DNA of 64,000 nucleotides, from contig JXTB01000139.1 of the NCBI GenBank assembly GCA_002914805.1, positions 171,612 through 235,611 on the forward strand. Reading direction: 5' to 3'. The stretch comes from Parasponia andersonii (Eukaryota > Streptophyta > Magnoliopsida > Rosales > Cannabaceae). Shown here piece after piece: positions 10,911 through 20,645 of the stretch; the stretch's first letter is position 1; each line of letters starts with the position of its first letter. Made by a program: the position numbers and the translations under genes. Below the pieces are notes generated by a model, which saw nothing but the letters and a program-made list of their open reading frames with translations, had not been told where the DNA came from and searched no databases.

Positions 10911-11712
10911 ACAATTCTTATCCGTTACATTCACCACAATTCTTATCTGTGACAGCCTTCTAAGGCCTATATAAGTATAGATTAAGTTAGCTCAAATACC
11001 AAATGTAACATCAATGGGCCTCACCTAAAAGTACTTTGGGGCTCATGGAACCGAGTATACCCGATGTGGGACTTAGAACATTACATTAAAGCTCATGCTC
11101 TGAAAACATTTTTGGATAAGGGAGAAAAGGGCAAATTAGCTTATGTTATTTTTGAAAAGATAAAGAGTTAATTTATAAGCTTCATACAGCTATTACAAGT
11201 TTAAAGTTAACCCAGATTTAATTTCAAAAAATATTTTGTACTTAAACATTTTAACATTTAGAAAATTGAAGCTGCTTTCTAAAGACAAAAATTTACATAT
11301 TTAATATAGCACTAAACATTTTAATGTTTAGAAAAAAAATGAAACGAGTTTCTAAACAAAAAAATTTCTAATTTAGATTAATATGGTAATTTGATAACCC
11401 AAAATAAAATTTGGTAGTCTTAAAATTCCAAAACAAGTTTGATAGTTTCATCCTATTTTTAACTCCAAAAACTAATTTTGTAGTTTCATTCTTCCAACAT
11501 ACTTTACTCCTCATGTCTCTTTCATATTGTGACAACAAGGAGTCGAGGATACACTAAAAAAATCTGAAAAGTTGGGTAAATGTTGTGGTAATGCTTTTAA
11601 AAGTATAATTAAATATTGCTATTAAAATACGTATTAGTATTTTTTTTTTAATCTCAAAATAAGTGATGTTAGACTATTACTAAGTTTCTTAAGAGAAACA
11701 ATACCATGTTTC

Positions 11713-12350
11713 TATTGATATATGTGTGAATAGAAGTAAAAAGGGCAGCCATCATAGCAATAGTGAATAGGGCAGCCATCATAACAATAGTAAAAATAGC
11801 AGCCGTCATAACAATAGTAAAAATAGCAGTCGTCATAGCAATAGTGAAAAGGGGCAGCCGTAATAACAATAGAAAAATGTAGTATTCTCACTAGCTTTTA
11901 AGGCCTATAAATAGATATTTCATTCATCATTCTTTTCATCCCAAAACTTGAAAGCATTTCAAGTTCTCTTTTCTAATTAAATCCTTTCTTTCTCTTTATT
12001 TCTCCTTTCAAAAAGAGCAGAGTTTCTTTGTGAAATAGGAGGTTTCAAAGAATGGCGGTATAAGGTGTGAGTAAGAGAATACTTGCAAGAAAGTACTTGG
12101 GTATATTGGGGTCATTACGTAGAAAAGAGGGAAATCTATGTGATTGTAGAAACTTTTCATATAGTGAAATTCTTTTCTGAGAGACAGTGATTTTTCTCCT
12201 GATTTGGGAATTTTTCACTGAAATTCTTATGTTGTGAGATTGGATTCTATTCCCTATATCTATTCCCTATTATTATTTCTCTATTATTCTGACATTTCTT
12301 TGAAGTGAAATCCTGGGAGCGGCGAATCTAAGTCAGTCAGATTCTCAACA
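11713..12350 (+). repeat. 5' LTR of the gag-only Copia element
   Basis: The 638-bp repeat starts TATTGATATATG (TG start mutated to TA) and ends CTCAACA. It contains a ~27-bp minisatellite at about 11736-11874, with units near GCAGCCRTCATARCAATAG, followed by a TATAAATAGA promoter-like box near 11905. Confidence 0.8.
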
Positions 12351-12506
12351 AATAGTATCAGAGCCAGGTTCTTTGGCACACTATAGCTTAGTGTTAGTCT
12401 AAGAAATTTTGTGTAAGGAGGTTGTGTTCAAGTGGGAGAATTTGAACTCTTTAATCATTCTTGGAAATTTTTTTAGCAGTTTTTCAAATTAGAAGTACGA
12501 AGCAAG

Positions 12507-13328
12507 ATGTCAAGAAACAAGATTTCAATTCCAGTTAGAGCTGATATGGAGAAATTTGATGGGAACATCAATTTTGGTTTGTGGCAAATACAAGTCAAGG
12601 ATTTATTGATTCAATCTAGATTACACAAGGTTTTGAAAGTCAGAGAGGCTTATAAGGACAGAGATTTTGAGAAATCCAGCTTGAGCGATGAAGACTAGGC
12701 TGATCTGGATGAGAGAGCTGCAAGTGTGATACGTATGTGTTTGGCCAAAAATGTCCTCACAAATATGCTTAGAATAATGATGGCCAAAGATATCTGGAGA
12801 AAGCTTGAAGAATTGTATCAGACGAAAGGTGTCTCAAATTGAGTGTACCTGAAAGAGCAGTTTCATACATTACTTATGAATGAAGGTGCGAAAATTTTTG
12901 ATCATCTAAGTGTCTTGAATTGTATCGTTTCTGAATTGGAGGCTATTGGAGTGAAGATTGAAAATGAAGATAAGGTATTGCGATTTATCTGGTCTCTTCT
13001 ACCTTCCTATGAGCATATGAAACCTATTTTGGTACATGGGAAGGTGACTGTAGTTTATTCTAAGATCACAATTAAACTTTTGTCTGAAGAAAGAAGGTTG
13101 ACGGGTGGTGGAAGTAATGTTCCACTTGAAGACTCAGCCTTGGCAGTTGACATTAGGAAGAAAAACTCCATGAAAAAGAATGTAATCTACTGGAGGTGTG
13201 GACAATCTGGGCATCTAAAAAGAAATTGTCAAAAAGGTGGAGCGGGCTCAGCTAAAAGCTCTAAATATGGTGATGATGCTAATATTGTCTCCTATGATGG
13301 AGATGATGATCTTGTCCTTGGATTATGA
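12507..13328 (+). pseudogene. Copia-type gag with zinc knuckle, two in-frame stops
   Basis: One 274-codon frame starts at ATG 12507 and ends at TGA/TAT near 13328. It is interrupted by TAG at 12696-12698 and TGA at 12840-12842, with no frameshift. Residues ~14-60 contain FDGNINFGLWQ, typical of Copia gag N-termini. The middle follows the usual retrotransposon gag (UBN2-like) pattern with W-R-K-L-E-E-L-Y and L-P-S-Y-E-H. Near residue 230 lies a zinc knuckle, Y-W-R-C-G-Q-S-G-H-L-K-R-N-C, whose first Cys is Tyr. The protein would have coated element RNA in particles. Decay is light compared with the other elements here. Confidence 0.75.
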
Positions 13329-13688
13329 TATGTACATCCTCATGGCATATCGCTAGTCTCCAAAGACGCCATGAAAGAGGATGTGTTATAATTAGTGGCA
13401 GTAAGTTTGCACATAGGTATTGGTTTTGCATTAATTAAGGCGTGTGCTGAATGATGTCGATGGCTAATAGACTCCTGGATAAGCCAAACATGGGAGTCAG
13501 TACCATAATTATCAGCAAGGTTTTTTTGACATGAGCCGAGATAAAATTCTTAGAATTCGTCAATTCTAAGTGGTATATATACTCATATGGTAGAGTATGA
13601 TTGTCAGTAAGGATAATGATAGAAATGTAAGTTATGAGATGAGACGTATGTGAAGACGTAATTGAAATCAAGTCTTCAAGTGGGAGAT

Positions 13689-14311
13689 TGTTGATATATG
13701 TGTGAATAGAAGTAAAAAGGGCAGCCGTCACAATAGTGAAAATGGCAGCCATCATAGTAATAATAAAAAGAGCAGTCGTCATAGCAATAGTGAAAAGAGC
13801 AGCCGTCATAGCAATAGTGAAAAGGGGCAGCCGTAATATCAATAATAAAAGGTAGTGTTCTCACTACCTTTCAAGGCCTATAAATAGAGATTTCATTCAT
13901 CATTCTCTTCATCCAAAAACTTGAAAGTATTTCTAGTTCTCTCTTCTAATTAAATCATTTCTTTTCTCTTTATTTCTCCTTTCGAAAAGAGCAGAGTTTC
14001 TTTGTGAAATAAGAAATTTCAAAGAGTGGCGGTATAAGGTGTGAGTGAAAGAATACTTGTGACAAAGTGTTTGGGTGTATTGAGGTCATTTGATAGAAAA
14101 GAGGGAAATCTATGCGATTATAGAAATTTTTCATATAGTGAAATTATTTTCCGAGAGACAGTGATTTTTTTCCTGATTTGGGAATTTTCCACTTAAATTC
14201 TTGTGTTGTGAGATTAGTTTCTATTCCCTATTATTATTTCTCTATTATTCTGACATTTCTTTGAAATAAGATTTTAGGAGCGACGAATCTGGATCAATCA
14301 AATTCCCAACA
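13689..14311 (+). repeat. 3' LTR of the gag-only Copia element
   Basis: The 623-bp copy starts TGTTGATATATG and ends CCCAACA. It matches the left LTR throughout, including the minisatellite (about 13711-13846) and the TATAAATAGA box near 13880. It has one fewer or partial minisatellite unit. Confidence 0.8.
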
Positions 14312-14752
14312 ATTTTCCCCCAGAAAAAAAAAAAATCAAAACCAATATTGTTATTGTCACTATTGATATGCTTCTATTGTTCAGGATATTAATTCTTTTA
14401 TTTCTTGAGCGGATTATGATTGGTGTCTCTGTATCTCCCGCAAAAGAAATATGGTGCCCATAAACTAATAAATTTTGCAATTCGTTTTAACTGTGATAAA
14501 ATATAGGATTATTCATGTCTATATTTATCTCTCGTAATTGCACATCACCGTTTCATTTCCCAAAAAAAAAAAAAAACAAAGAAAAGAATTGGGTTTTATT
14601 GGTGCACACGCGAAACAGCCTTTTAAAATTAATGTCATACAACAAATAGAATCAGAAGTACTGCTCATAAAGTATACATGTACTGTCTGAATTCTATTTA
14701 TGCTTTATTTTCATCCTCAAGACTGATAAACTGATATTTACTTGAAGATTGA

Positions 14753-14937
14753 TTTTGTCAATATATATTTGAATTTTTTTTTAGAAATAAAATATGAGTT
14801 TAATGAACTAAAATTTTAATTGATAAATTCGGTGAAACAATTTTGTTAATATATATATATATATATGAATTTTTGTTAGAAATAAAATATAAGAGTTTAA
14901 TTAACTAAAATTTTAATTGATAAATTCGGCGAAACAA
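14753..14937. repeat. Two-copy ~90-bp tandem duplication
   Basis: The units at 14753-14840 and 14841-14937 each run TTTTGT(C/T)AATATATAT, then AGAAATAAAATATRAG, then AATTGATAAATTCGGYGAAAC. The second differs mainly by an expanded TA run and a few substitutions. Confidence 0.7.
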
Positions 14938-17169
14938 CACGTCTAGTTTATTTTAATTTTTATTATGTATTTTAAAGATTGTGTTCATGAGATATAGTTA
15001 AAGATTCCAAAAGAATATAACCTTCATAGATTGATGAAAAGGCACTAGAGAGTTCTACAGTAATAACATCGGTACAATCAAGTCAAGTCAATTCTTTTTG
15101 ATATACATCTTCGTAATGCACTTGGCCCAGATTAGGTGGATTATAAATAACCAAAAAAAAAAAAAACACCTACGTGGACACAGCATCTGTATTCCCTATC
15201 CTTGCCTTTTCCTTTAACTTAAAATATTATTTTCTTTTTCTTTCAAAAAAAAATATATTATTTTCTATTTCTGTAATTTAATTGGTTATTTGTTTTCTAA
15301 AAAATAGTTTGCTGGTTTAATTACATGGGTATAAAATATAGTCATTAGTAATGGAATCGTGAATAGTTGACCAAATTTATAATCGAACTATTTTTAAGGA
15401 AAATAATAATCAAATTGAAGTCACCGAAGATTTTGTTGGTTCAGTCGTTTAATTGGACCTGCTTACAGATAATTATATATATATATATATATATAAAGAT
15501 ATTGTTTATTTAGGTACGTGATCATAAAGCACAGGCAAGACTTATGTTAATTCAGCTTATATATGAGGGGGAAAGAAAGTGGGGGTGGGGTAAAAGGTGA
15601 TTAAAACTTAACACTCGTGCATATTTTTTTAGCTCATCAACAAATGAGCGTGACAGTCAAAAGGTTAAATTATTTGATTTGATTAATTTTGTTATGTCTT
15701 CAAAAGGTGATATAGAATTGAATAAATTGTAAGAAATTTACAGACTAAAGAATTAAGCAAAAGAGCTGGACTCATCAATTACTAAAGAGACAGTGATCAA
15801 AAGAACTTCGTTATTTACTTGTTTGCGAAGAAAAATAAAAATGAATTCTTTTTCCACAATTTTACGTACGTAAGATTTACATTTGTCTATGTGAGAAATA
15901 TTAAAACAACCAAGAAAAAAAAAATCTAGGACTTCTATAATTCATGACCAGGGCGAGGGAAATGGGACCAATGGTAGCATATGCTCTCACTGGATTTCAG
16001 GAAAAAAAAAAAAATTTACATGTATTAAACTAGAAAAAAATATATGTATTTTTACTAAAAATTGGTCAAAATAGCTGTGTACTCCCACTGAAATTTAGCC
16101 AAAATTGCATCTAAAACTCTAGTTGTTTTTCCTTTTAAAAGTCTAATTATTTACGTATACTTATCAATTTTTTTTAACTTAAATTTTATAAAAAGTCCCT
16201 ATTAAAAATAGAGAAAATATATAATAGTCTCACAAATTAGACAAAATATAATTTTAATCCACACTAACCAAAAATCTTGCCTCCATCCCTCTTAACATGG
16301 GTCTTATACCAACATTTTGGTTCATTTTACCTTTTAAAAGTTGGTAAACTCGGGATAGACGTCGAAGAACAGATGGGTAAAGCAATTTCTGTAATGGAGA
16401 TATCACAAAGAAGCTTTTTTTTTTTCCCCTCTTTTTTAAGGGAAGGAGTATTTTGAGAAATTTTCATCGTCTATTTCACTTTTAAAATAAAAAAAAAAAT
16501 ATAAGATACAATATTTATATTTATCTGTTAACTAGTACAATTTTAAAACTTCCCCACTGAATGAATTGGATAAGATTTTCTTCTCCCAATCATCCCGTAA
16601 TAAAAGCTAAAAACATATTTAAACAACGAAAATCAACAACATACATGTCCATTCGTGTTATTTTCGGGCCGCATTATTTGTACCAATACTCTCGTACCAC
16701 AAGATGTTGTTACTATTTTCATAATTAAACTTTTACAGATATCTCAAAATACGAACTAATTTTTGGACACGTGCTACTATTATTACCAAACAGACAATTA
16801 AATCAATTGCTTACCAGGATAAGCTACGAACTAAGCCAAAATTAATTTTGATAAGCTACTAACTAAACCAAAATTAAGTTTTATGTATACGGAAATTATG
16901 AGGAAAAAAACAACATTTAGTATATAATAAATGAATATCCTTATTTGAATAAAAAAAATAATTAATATCCTTATCGAAAAAAATTAATTAATATCCTTAT
17001 CCAATCGACTATTCTAAAAAAAATGCTCAAATAAACTTGTGACCAATATTTTAAAAATAAAAGAAATAAAGGTCAAAGTGAAACCTAATTGTCCAAAATA
17101 AGGTAATGGGCAACAAAATCTCCAACTACAAAAAGAAAGATAAAGTTCGGGTGTTGTTAATAATATTGA

Positions 17170-17640
17170 TTTTACATGGCGAGCAACTATTGGTCCACGT
17201 TTTCAGCAAACCATTCAACTTTAACTACCAATTAATGGCCTCTGTTTACCACACCTTACCGTAAACGCGTTTCCAGGTGATTAAAATCTGCCTTCCAGAG
17301 ACCAGAATCCCAAACTGCATATTCTAGATTCCTCCCCCTACTGACGGCGGGTCCCATCGAATACAGACGTGGTACTATCCATTACCCGACCGTTCCGACG
17401 CGCCACCCTGAGCGAGTAGCGTAAGAAATGATGACGTGGCAGATCGCACCGGACGGACGGAGTGGATTAGGACGAGAGAGAGAGGGTTGGAGCTGGGAAA
17501 AATGGTTGGCTCTTAGAGAGCGTGAAGAGCCACTATTGTGATAGAAACTCCACTCCTCAGTTGGGCCAAGTCACACGCGACATGCCGACCACTTGCCCAC
17601 GCGCTCAAGATTCCCTTTGCTCTTCGAGAGAGAACCCCAG
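17170..17640. other. Orphan GC-rich, promoter-like island
   Basis: About 470 bp has much higher GC content than the AT-rich DNA on both sides. It contains TTGGTCCACGTTTTC, GACGGCGGGTCCCATCG, GTTCCGACGCGCC, the ACGT-core element GATGACGTGGCAG and a GAGAGAGAG leader-like stretch. The composition resembles a plant core promoter or 5' leader, but no coding frame follows in either direction. It could be a gene fragment captured by a transposon, a non-coding RNA promoter or an unrecognised repeat. Confidence 0.35.
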
Positions 17641-19059
17641 GTATATTCGGATGAGAAAAAATATTTAAAAATATCCCCTTAAAAAAAGGGGAAAAAAAAA
17701 GTCTTGGAGATAGACAGAGACAGTCCTTGATCTTATCTGAAAAATAGAAATAAAAAAAATTCAAAAAAGATATGGATGAATTATTTTTTATGATCGCCCC
17801 TATTAATGTAAAATTTCTTAATATCCCCCTATATTGTTAAAAAATTTCAATTTTATTCCCTAAAATTAAGCATGTTCATTGATTGGTAGCTGATCATTTT
17901 TACTCATACAAGAACTTTGGGCTTCAATATTTTTGCTATTTTTTTTACTATCGTGGGCTAGAAAATTGTATAAACAAATTAAAAAGGCTCGTACAAAACA
18001 TTAATATAAAATTAGTGGTGCTCTCAATGAAGGACTTTCATCAATTTGTGCATTATATGTCTCCACATTGGCTCTTCTCCCACAACTTCATTGTCTTCAA
18101 TTAAAATGGGGCCGTGTATATGTTGAAGACATCTATCATCATAATTTACAAGTTATAATCACAACTAACAAAAATATATTTTCATAATTTGATGTAAGTA
18201 AAAAAAAAATTAATTATCTCACCGAGCTAGAAGTAGATAGTGAAGCCTTATAATAAAGAAATAAAATTACAGACCTAAGAACACCCTGGAAGTGATATAA
18301 AACTCAAAAAATGACACAACAAAATTAATTAGCTAAAAGTTATTATCTCAGTATTAAAAAAAGATATATTCAAAGCCATTTTGTTATTCCAATTAAAGTT
18401 AATCTATTGCTTTTGTTCCTTCCAAACAAACAATAATATTATCATGACTTAAACTAAATTAAAAGCAAGAAAGACTCAAAAGCATGGAGAAAATTGCCAC
18501 GAGGGGGGAAATCATGACTCAAAACAAAACCACAAAATAAATAAGTTGATTAACCTAACACAAAGAGGTGAGTGATAACACAAGAAATATAGGTATTTGA
18601 TATAACCGTAAACCATCTAGCAAACAAAAAAAACTATAAACCATAACATTTGTGAAGCGTGAGTTAATCAAACAGAAACTATATATCATAAGTCTCAATA
18701 TACCATAACGGAAAAAACAAAAAATGAAAGGCAAGTTGAAGTATACCGTGAACGATGGATAGACAACTTGCTAGAAAGAAAGAGGTGAGTATCTAAGTGA
18801 TGGGACAAGCGAGAGAGTTGAGCCAGTCGAGGGAGAGGCTGAGAGTGTTGTGAGCAAGAAGAGTGAGGGAAAGAGGAAGATTGAGAGTTAGAGTTGAGAG
18901 AGAAGGTAGCAATTGTGACCTTTAAGAGTGAGTGTGAGTGTTTGATATGAAATGAATTAGGTTAAGCTTTTCAAGTAAGATGTAGGAGTAATTTGGTGTA
19001 GACATACCTAGGATAGTAAATGGAAAACACCAATAAAACTAAGAAAAATAGTTAAAAAA

Positions 19060-19259
19060 AAAATATTTTAAGTATGGTTGGATTAGTTGGTTTTATTAGA
19101 TTTTTGCATATAGGATCGGCCAACTGGCTAATCCAATTCGATTTTGCATAAATGAGATCCGATCTAATCTGATTGTAATTGGATGTCCAATTTTGATTAG
19201 CCGATTTAAAACAAATAAATCGATTTGGTCAATTTATTACAAATTTTGCACACCCCTAC
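19060..19259. mobile_element. hAT-like non-autonomous element end
   Basis: The segment ends TTTGCACACCCCTA. Read from the right it begins TAGGGGTGTGCAAAA, the kind of terminus seen in many plant hAT elements (general knowledge). It contains repeated words ATCCGAT, CCAATTCGATTTTGC and CCAATTTTG. I did not find the opposite inverted terminus or an 8-bp target duplication, so this may be a broken copy. Confidence 0.3.
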
Positions 19260-19784
19260 CTAAAATGATTATAATGATAGCTCTATTACGAAATCAGATG
19301 AAAAGCAATACCGACAATCTTACATAATTCAATCACATATAGCACCAAATTAGTATTGGTGTGCTATGTGCACTTTTATTGTGTAAGAAGTAGTTGTGGA
19401 AAAAAAATTTAGGTATTTGGTAAATTTAATCTACAAAGTTATTATGATGTTTAAAGCAGTATCTAGATGCTTGGTAAATTATAGTTTATGTGTATTATAA
19501 AGTGATATTTGAAAAAATTAGTATTATGTAAGCAGAATCAGCTTTGAAAAGTAACACTTATCTTACTTCTTAAATTCTAATTAAATTGACGATTATGCAA
19601 GAACTTTTAAAATCTGTTGTCCAAAAGCAAAAATTTGCCAAACGCCTCCTATTCCCGATTTTTTTGCTAATTATTTTTAAAAACTAAAAATAGCAACCAT
19701 AATACATCCCAAATGGGCCCATACTCTATGCTTTCAACTAAACACTCTAAAATTTGCTTGATAGAAGATCAATTTAACTAATTT

Positions 19785-19945
19785 AGGGCAGCCAATTGAG
19801 GCTACTTAGTTAGTCTAATGTTTAAGGGATGTGTGTACAAGTTTGAGAAAAAGTCAGGAGTTCAAACCTTGATAGTGACGGGTGTGTGAGTTATTTTTCT
19901 TTACTTTTATAATAAGTAGTGTTATTAATTAAGCTCCACTTTATA
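19785..19945 (+). mobile_element. tRNA-derived SINE-like fragment
   Basis: GAGGCTACTTAGTTAGTC (about 19797-19814) resembles a polymerase III A box. GAGTTCAAACC (19858-19868) resembles a B box at SINE-like spacing. It is followed by GACGGGTGTGTGAGTTATTTTT, a phrase common in plant SINE bodies, and an AT-rich tail. Ends and target duplication are unresolved. Confidence 0.45.
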
Positions 19946-20150
19946 AAAAAAATAAATTAAGTGATTTGGGGCAAAATTGAAACTTTAATAAATTGAGGGT
20001 AATATTCGTACATTCTATATAATTTGGGGCAAATATAAAATAATCCCAAAAAGACGATAGGAAGTGTTAGGATGATGACGTATTGCCAGCCCACAGATAG
20101 GAGACGAAAAGCGAATCAACTCCTCGAATATTCAACCTAAGAAAAGCCCC

Positions 20151-20645
20151 ACTCATTCATTCTCATATGTATATTTCTTTCTCTCTCTAAAAAATAAAAA
20201 CAAAAATAATTTATTATAATTAGAAAAATCCAATCAGAGATTCGTTTTGTACGCGACGCCCCGACCTCGGTGTCTATTTCTCTCTCCTTTTTTTTCTCTC
20301 TCATTTAAACTACACCCTAGTTTTTTTTATTTGGGGTTTCTCTCTCTAGAACTTTTATTTTTTTGAAATAAAATAAAATAAAATTCTTATTTGTCAAAAG
20401 AAGTTGTTGGGTTTTGCTTGGTTAGCAAGATTATTCCATTTTCTGATTCTACTTAGATCCCATATGCGTCTCTGACAGTGGTCATTAACCCCATTCCCCT
20501 TGTTCGGATCTATCTATGCCTTCTCACAATATTTATACACAATACATATACACGAGTTCATATCATATACCGTCATAGTCCGGGTTCCAATACCAAAAAC
20601 AGAGCAAAACCCAGATAAAGATTTAAGCCTTTTCGTATATCAAGT
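20151..20645 (+). promoter_or_regulatory. Putative promoter and 5' leader of the HHO-type gene
   Basis: The 500 bp upstream of the ATG are pyrimidine-rich, with TTTCTCTCTC, TCTCTCTCCTTTTTTTTC and GTTTCTCTCTCTAG, as in many plant leaders. TATGTATATTTC at about 20166-20177 is a possible TATA element. Two short upstream frames occur: ATG-CGT-CTC-TGA at 20464-20475, and a 20-codon frame at 20516-20578. The transcription start cannot be placed from sequence alone. Confidence 0.4.

Larger units (their letters stand above)
3946..11712. other. AT-rich intergenic DNA, no gene seen
   Basis: No reading frame here has a recognisable domain, plausible splice structure or compositional contrast with its surroundings. 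The short frames are chance frames in AT-rich or CT-rich sequence. Sub-features that can be supported are listed separately: SINE-like at 5160-5315, imperfect palindromes at 5447-5665, 8384-8574 and 9353-9612, a CT tract at 6300-6600, TTGACC repeats at 6850-8080, and a minisatellite at 10537-10910. Confidence 0.6.
11713..14311 (+). mobile_element. Small gag-only Copia-type LTR element
   Basis: Two similar LTRs bracket a 1338-bp interior. A tRNA-iMet-type primer site TAGTATCAGAGC lies two bases after the left LTR (12353-12364, one mismatch to TGGTATCAGAGC). A purine tract AAGTGGGAGAT lies directly before the right LTR. The interior encodes only a gag-like protein, then about 360 bp of non-coding sequence. 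Protease, integrase and reverse transcriptase are absent. This fits the non-autonomous class described as terminal-repeat retrotransposons with a GAG domain. A convincing target duplication was not found (GTTTC left, ATTTT right). Confidence 0.75.
14312..20150. other. AT-rich intergenic DNA, no gene seen
   Basis: Mostly AT-rich sequence with homopolymer runs and short TA repeats (for example 15473-15495). A GC-rich island, a SINE-like fragment, an hAT-like end and a local tandem duplication are listed separately. A purine-rich stretch at 18790-18925 looks 5'-leader-like on the reverse strand but leads into no coding region. No reading frame shows a recognisable domain. Confidence 0.5.

Noticed and set aside
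11669-11869. Reverse-strand frame with repeated TIVMTAAIF-like units
   Set aside because: It is the translation of the 27-bp LTR minisatellite; the same applies to frames at 13435-13864.
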